Shown: in pieces, positions 6,238 through 8,542 of the stretch
How positions within the stretch are numbered: the stretch's first letter is position 1
Layout: every line of letters begins with the position of its first letter
Assembly (NCBI GenBank): GCA_937132175.1
Contig: CAKZNU010000107.1
Location: forward strand, 1-8,542
DNA length: 8,542 nt
Origin: an uncultured euryarchaeote
GTDB lineage: Archaea > Nanohalarchaeota > Nanosalinia > Nanosalinales > Nanosalinaceae
Direction of reading: 5' to 3'
Notes under the pieces: generated by a model
Told to the model about the DNA's origin: nothing
The model's database searches: none
The model's input: only the letters and a program-made list of their open reading frames with translations
Program-made: the position numbers and the translations under genes

Positions 6238-6408
6238 CTAGTCTATGCTGTTTCTTCTCCAGTGTCTGTCCTTTCGGGGCTTGATTGATTTCTCCGTTGC
6301 ACGATCCATGCCAAACGCCTTGAGTGATACCCATCTGGGCGCTGACTTGGCCTTCTTATTCGCCTTTGCAAGCTTCTTTTTCTCCGCTGAACTCTTGTTT
6401 GAACTCAT
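6238..6408 (-). CDS. rpl39e: Large-subunit ribosomal protein L39e
   Basis: This 56-residue basic protein is a component of the 50S subunit and lines the peptide exit tunnel in archaea and eukaryotes. It reads ATG at 6408 to TAG at 6240-6238. Family features are A-E-K-K-K-L-A-K-A-N-K-K near residues 8-19, A-P-R-W-V near 23-27 (the usual PxW) and the terminal R-H-W-R-R-N near 47-52. The chain is a few residues longer than the common length of about 50, with extra residues between the W-V segment and the C-terminal WRR. It starts six bases after pdcd5, with a GTGATC ribosome-binding site overlapping that stop, and abuts eif6. Confidence 0.93.
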   Translation of the reverse strand: MSSNKSSAEKKKLAKANKKAKSAPRWVSLKAFGMDRATEKSIKPRKDRHWRRNSID

Positions 6409-6412
6409 GTAA

Positions 6413-6418
6413 GATCAC
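6413..6418 (-). promoter_or_regulatory. Shine-Dalgarno GTGATC for rpl39e
   Basis: GTGATC is complementary to the GAUCAC of the archaeal 16S rRNA 3' end. It overlaps the pdcd5 TGA and lies four bases before the rpl39e ATG, confirming the start of this short gene. Confidence 0.5.
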
Positions 6419-6744
6419 TTTTTCCTGAAACTTATATTACGGCTGTCGTTCCCAGAGCCCTGAAGATCCTTCAGCATCTTCTTGACCTGCTCATCGGTTA
6501 TCTCACCTTCACTTATCTGCCCGGTTCTTCCAAGCTGCATGATCCTTGTCTCGATCTGTGCCACGAGATCGGGATCGGTGAGTCTCTTGTTTCCGAGGCG
6601 GGAGGAGGCTTCGTCTGTGAAGTACTTGGAGGCTTGAGCCTTGATTCTTTCCTTCTGATCCTGTTCCTGACCCTCTGCCTCCTCTCTTTCCTGGAGGTTC
6701 TTCATCTTTTCCTCTCTTAGCTTCTCGATTTCGTCCTCGGACAT
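6415..6744 (-). CDS. PDCD5-family DNA-binding protein
   Basis: This 109-residue protein belongs to the conserved archaeal/eukaryotic PDCD5 (TFAR19) family, small helical proteins whose archaeal members bind nucleic acid; the exact role is unclear. An acidic, charged N-terminal helix (about 2-32) is followed by the family core. Key segments are SRLGNKRLTDPDLVAQIETR at about 48-67, IMQLGRTGQI at 68-77 and the helix ITDEQVKKMLKDL at 82-94, with a basic end I-S-F-R-K-K. It lies between S19e and L39e, as in many archaea. The ATG is 10 bases after the rps19e stop and is preceded by a GAGGT site. Confidence 0.93.
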   Translation of the reverse strand: MSEDEIEKLREEKMKNLQEREEAEGQEQDQKERIKAQASKYFTDEASSRLGNKRLTDPDLVAQIETRIMQLGRTGQISEGEITDEQVKKMLKDLQGSGNDSRNISFRKK

Positions 6745-6751
6745 GTTTCCG

Positions 6752-6756
6752 ACCTC
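6752..6756 (-). promoter_or_regulatory. Shine-Dalgarno GAGGT for the PDCD5 gene
   Basis: GAGGT overlaps the rps19e TGA and is seven bases from the ATG at 6744. Internal genes of this operon thus use leadered initiation, whereas the first gene appears leaderless. Confidence 0.5.
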
Positions 6757-7162
6757 AGCTTACTTCTCTGGATTTTCTATCGAGGAAGCTCTGTCCTTTC
6801 TCCGTAATCTTTCTTCCCTCTCCTTCCTCGGTCTCTAGGTATCCTGCTTTCTCGAGGTTCTGAAGTGCTGTACGGATTACCTTTCCGGAGGCTTTGCCTG
6901 AGTGTTCAGGTCCGTGTCCGTTGTCCTCTCTTTTTCCGTAAATTGTTCTTAGCCTTGATACCCCGAGAGGACCATCTGTATATATCTTTCTGAGAATTGC
7001 CGCGCTTCTGATATGGTACCAGTTTTCCTGTTCCGGAGGGCTGTCCCTGTCACTTCCGGACTTTACGTAGTTTGACCACTCCGGCGCCTCAAACTCCTCC
7101 TCCAGCTCGTCCGCGACCTCATCGATCAGCGGTTGAGCTCTTACATCGTAGACCGTTGTCAT
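6755..7162 (-). CDS. rps19e: Small-subunit ribosomal protein S19e
   Basis: This is a component of the 30S subunit found only in archaea and eukaryotes. The 135 residues are mostly helical and belong to the winged-helix-like S19e family. Visible signatures are PEWSNYVKSG at 27-36, ENWYHIRSAAILRKIY at 46-61, GPLGVSRLRTIYG at 64-76, SGKVIRTALQNLEKAGYLE at 92-110 and G-R-K-I-T-E-K-G near 116-123. The N-terminus is unusually acidic for a ribosomal protein, consistent with a salt-adapted organism. It is the first gene of the operon; its ATG is about 26 bases from a strong TATA box and has no Shine-Dalgarno site. Confidence 0.95.
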   Translation of the reverse strand: MTTVYDVRAQPLIDEVADELEEEFEAPEWSNYVKSGSDRDSPPEQENWYHIRSAAILRKIYTDGPLGVSRLRTIYGKREDNGHGPEHSGKASGKVIRTALQNLEKAGYLETEEGEGRKITEKGQSFLDRKSREVS

Positions 7163-7182
7163 GGATAAATGGATTCGATCGA

Positions 7183-7194
7183 AAATTTTTAAAT
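7183..7194 (-). promoter_or_regulatory. TATA box/BRE of the rps19e operon (leaderless)
   Basis: The minus strand reads GCATTTAAAAATTTT here, the clearest archaeal TATA box in the window. Its centre is about 26 bases before the rps19e ATG, so transcription should start at or very near the start codon. It drives rps19e, pdcd5, rpl39e and eif6. The rest of the 67-base gap to the aminopeptidase gene shows no other signal. Confidence 0.7.
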
Positions 7195-7229
7195 GCGGTC
7201 GAGACCTTTACTTCCTCTTCGGGGCTATA

Positions 7230-8333
7230 CTAATGAAAGAGCCATTTGCCGTTTTCCATGACTTTTTCGCCGTCAACGTATATTCTGCCGTCGGTTCTCA
7301 GGTCTTCTACGATGTCCCAGTGTATACCTGATCTGTTTCTTTCCTCTCCCTCAGGTACACATCTCTCGTAGGCTCGTCCCAGGGCAAAATGTACTGTGCC
7401 ACCGATTTTCTCGTCGAAGAGGGTGTTTTTGACGTGTCTGTCTATCTGTCTGTTTGTACCGATCCCGAACTCGCCGATGTATCTCGCGCCTTCATCCGTC
7501 TCCAGCATCTCTTTCAGGAACTTCTCTCCTGATGAAGCCGAGGCCTCGACGACTTTTCCGTCCTCGAATACCAGCCTCACGTCCTCTGCTATCCTTCCGT
7601 TCTGCACTCCCGGGAACCTGAATGAGATCTCTCCGTTCACAGAGTTCTTTCTTGGTGCGTAGAATACCTCTCCGTCCGGAAGGTTGTGTCTACCGACGGA
7701 TGTCTCTCCCTCTCTACCGGATAGGCTGAACTCGAGGTCTGTTCCCTCTGCCTCCACATGTACGGATTCTGCGCCGTCGAATACCTCTTTTACTTCATGA
7801 TTTCTGGATTCAAGTGTCTCCCAGTCCACGCTGGTTACGGAATCGACAACAAACCTCTGGAACTTTTCCGTAGGCATTCCTGCAAGCTGTGCAAGCCCTG
7901 AGGTGGGATAACGGGTGGCAACCCATTTAGTATCCATTCTTGCCTCGAGTATCTCCTCCGTAGCCTTCTTTACCGTTGTTATCTTCCCGGAGTCGGCTTC
8001 GTTCATATCGAGGGGGTTCTCTGTACCTCCTATCCGGATATACGCGTCCATCCTCTTCATCTCCTCAAGCTTTGCCTCTGACATCGACTCCAGCTGCTCC
8101 CTGGAAGAGTGTTGGAGCATATCCCTGTCGATTCCTTCACTACCTATCTGGGAGTCATACAGAAGATGTTCATGTGGATTTCCTCCTCTATCCATGACCT
8201 GTCTGCGGACCTCCTCGAACAGGGGCAGAGCCTCCAGAGAAGACGCCATAATGTATACGTTTTCTCCCTTCTGTACTCTCGCACCTCTGTTTACAAGCAC
8301 CTCCGCAAAATCCCTGAGATCCTCATCTTTCAT
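7230..8333 (-). CDS. M29-family metallo-aminopeptidase (AmpS/AmpT/PepS type)
   Basis: This is a cytoplasmic two-metal aminopeptidase that removes N-terminal residues from peptides. The 367-residue length is close to the family norm (about 370-410). The expected ligand set can be placed: E222 (GEVFYAP), E288 (IGEFGIGTN), H315 (GTVHFALG), Y322 (AYE), H338 and D340 (SGIHWDIV). The spacing between the two glutamates, from His to Tyr and from the second His to Asp agrees with the pattern I recall for Thermus AmpT. The N-terminal domain (1-200) includes KGENVYIMAS and MDAYIRIGGTENP, usual in M29. No signal peptide is seen. The gene is complete and starts 23 bases after the stop of an upstream membrane-protein gene, so it may be co-transcribed with it; no convincing Shine-Dalgarno site is present. 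Confidence 0.92.
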   Translation of the reverse strand: MKDEDLRDFAEVLVNRGARVQKGENVYIMASSLEALPLFEEVRRQVMDRGGNPHEHLLYDSQIGSEGIDRDMLQHSSREQLESMSEAKLEEMKRMDAYIRIGGTENPLDMNEADSGKITTVKKATEEILEARMDTKWVATRYPTSGLAQLAGMPTEKFQRFVVDSVTSVDWETLESRNHEVKEVFDGAESVHVEAEGTDLEFSLSGREGETSVGRHNLPDGEVFYAPRKNSVNGEISFRFPGVQNGRIAEDVRLVFEDGKVVEASASSGEKFLKEMLETDEGARYIGEFGIGTNRQIDRHVKNTLFDEKIGGTVHFALGRAYERCVPEGEERNRSGIHWDIVEDLRTDGRIYVDGEKVMENGKWLFH

Positions 8334-8356
8334 AGTATGCCTTTGGGGCTTGATGT

Positions 8357-8542
8357 TTATTGGTCTTTCCCCTTGAAAACCAGAGCCAGTGATATCACTC
8401 CTAGGAAGACGGCGAGTCCCAAGAAGACGGTTTCAGCTCCGAGATACTGTGTAGAAGCCGCTGTAAGCGGGAAAAGAGGTATGAAGATGAGCCTTGAGAG
8501 AGACCTTCCGGATTGTTTTCCGGCCGAAGCCGAGCCTAAGGC
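8357..8542 (-). CDS. C-terminal end of an unidentified membrane protein (5' end outside window)
   Basis: The frame is open from the window edge to a TAA at 8359-8357 and gives 61 residues. A small, Gly/Ala/Ser-rich and basic stretch is followed by two hydrophobic segments, LIFIPLFPLTAAS (about 18-30) and TVFLGLAVFLGVISLALVF (about 38-56), and a charged tail K-G-K-D-Q. This looks like the last two helices of a polytopic membrane protein, with the charged end probably cytoplasmic. The piece is too short to assign a family. Confidence 0.6.
   Translation of the reverse strand, partial: ALGSASAGKQSGRSLSRLIFIPLFPLTAASTQYLGAETVFLGLAVFLGVISLALVFKGKDQ

Noticed and set aside
8354..8361. AATAAACA on the minus strand as a TATA box for the aminopeptidase gene
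   Set aside because: The spacing is acceptable, but the match is poor and it overlaps the stop of the upstream gene; not strong enough to list.
7915..8376. 153-codon plus-strand frame opposite the aminopeptidase
   Set aside because: It is antisense to conserved M29 sequence and has a Ser-rich composition typical of shadow frames.

Overview
The window looks like a stretch of archaeal chromosome, most likely from a small-genome DPANN archaeon, possibly a Nanohaloarchaeon. The archaeal assignment rests on ribosomal proteins S19e and L39e, PDCD5 and aIF6 in one operon, and on TATA boxes about 26-28 bases upstream of start codons. Many proteins are acidic, and AGA/AGG and ATA codons are common. 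The DPANN/Nanohaloarchaeal placement is inference from gene style, not from a phylogeny. Almost every base is coding and genes abut or overlap. I see no tRNA, rRNA, CRISPR array or insertion sequence.

Left part, plus strand (1-4176): the 3' end of truD is followed by a possible surface-glycan operon. It contains a QxxRW-type family 2 glycosyltransferase, a polytopic GT-C-type glycosyltransferase with a six-cysteine tail, a membrane-anchored coiled-coil/thioredoxin protein that appears split by a one-base frameshift, and a small secreted four-cysteine protein. These genes are separated by 0-30 bases. Three consecutive products place cysteines outside the membrane, and the middle one carries a CxxC motif, so extracytoplasmic disulfide chemistry linked to surface glycosylation is a reasonable hypothesis.

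Centre, minus strand (4178-5544): a membrane-spanning protein with a signal peptide, a sequon-rich exodomain, one transmembrane helix and a cytoplasmic winged-helix domain converges on the glycosyl operon with only one base between the stop codons. Upstream of it is a small acidic protein of unrecognised family with its own TATA box.

Right part, minus strand (5587-8542): a compact translation operon rps19e-pdcd5-rpl39e-eif6, apparently leaderless at its first gene, lacks the rpl31e gene that archaea usually carry between rpl39e and eif6. Upstream of it lie a complete M29-family metallo-aminopeptidase and the 3' end of a membrane-protein gene that runs off the window.

The most notable points are the Cys-rich glycosyltransferase/thioredoxin/secreted-protein cassette, the putative glycosylated membrane-bound regulator facing it, the frameshifted thioredoxin gene, and the missing rpl31e.
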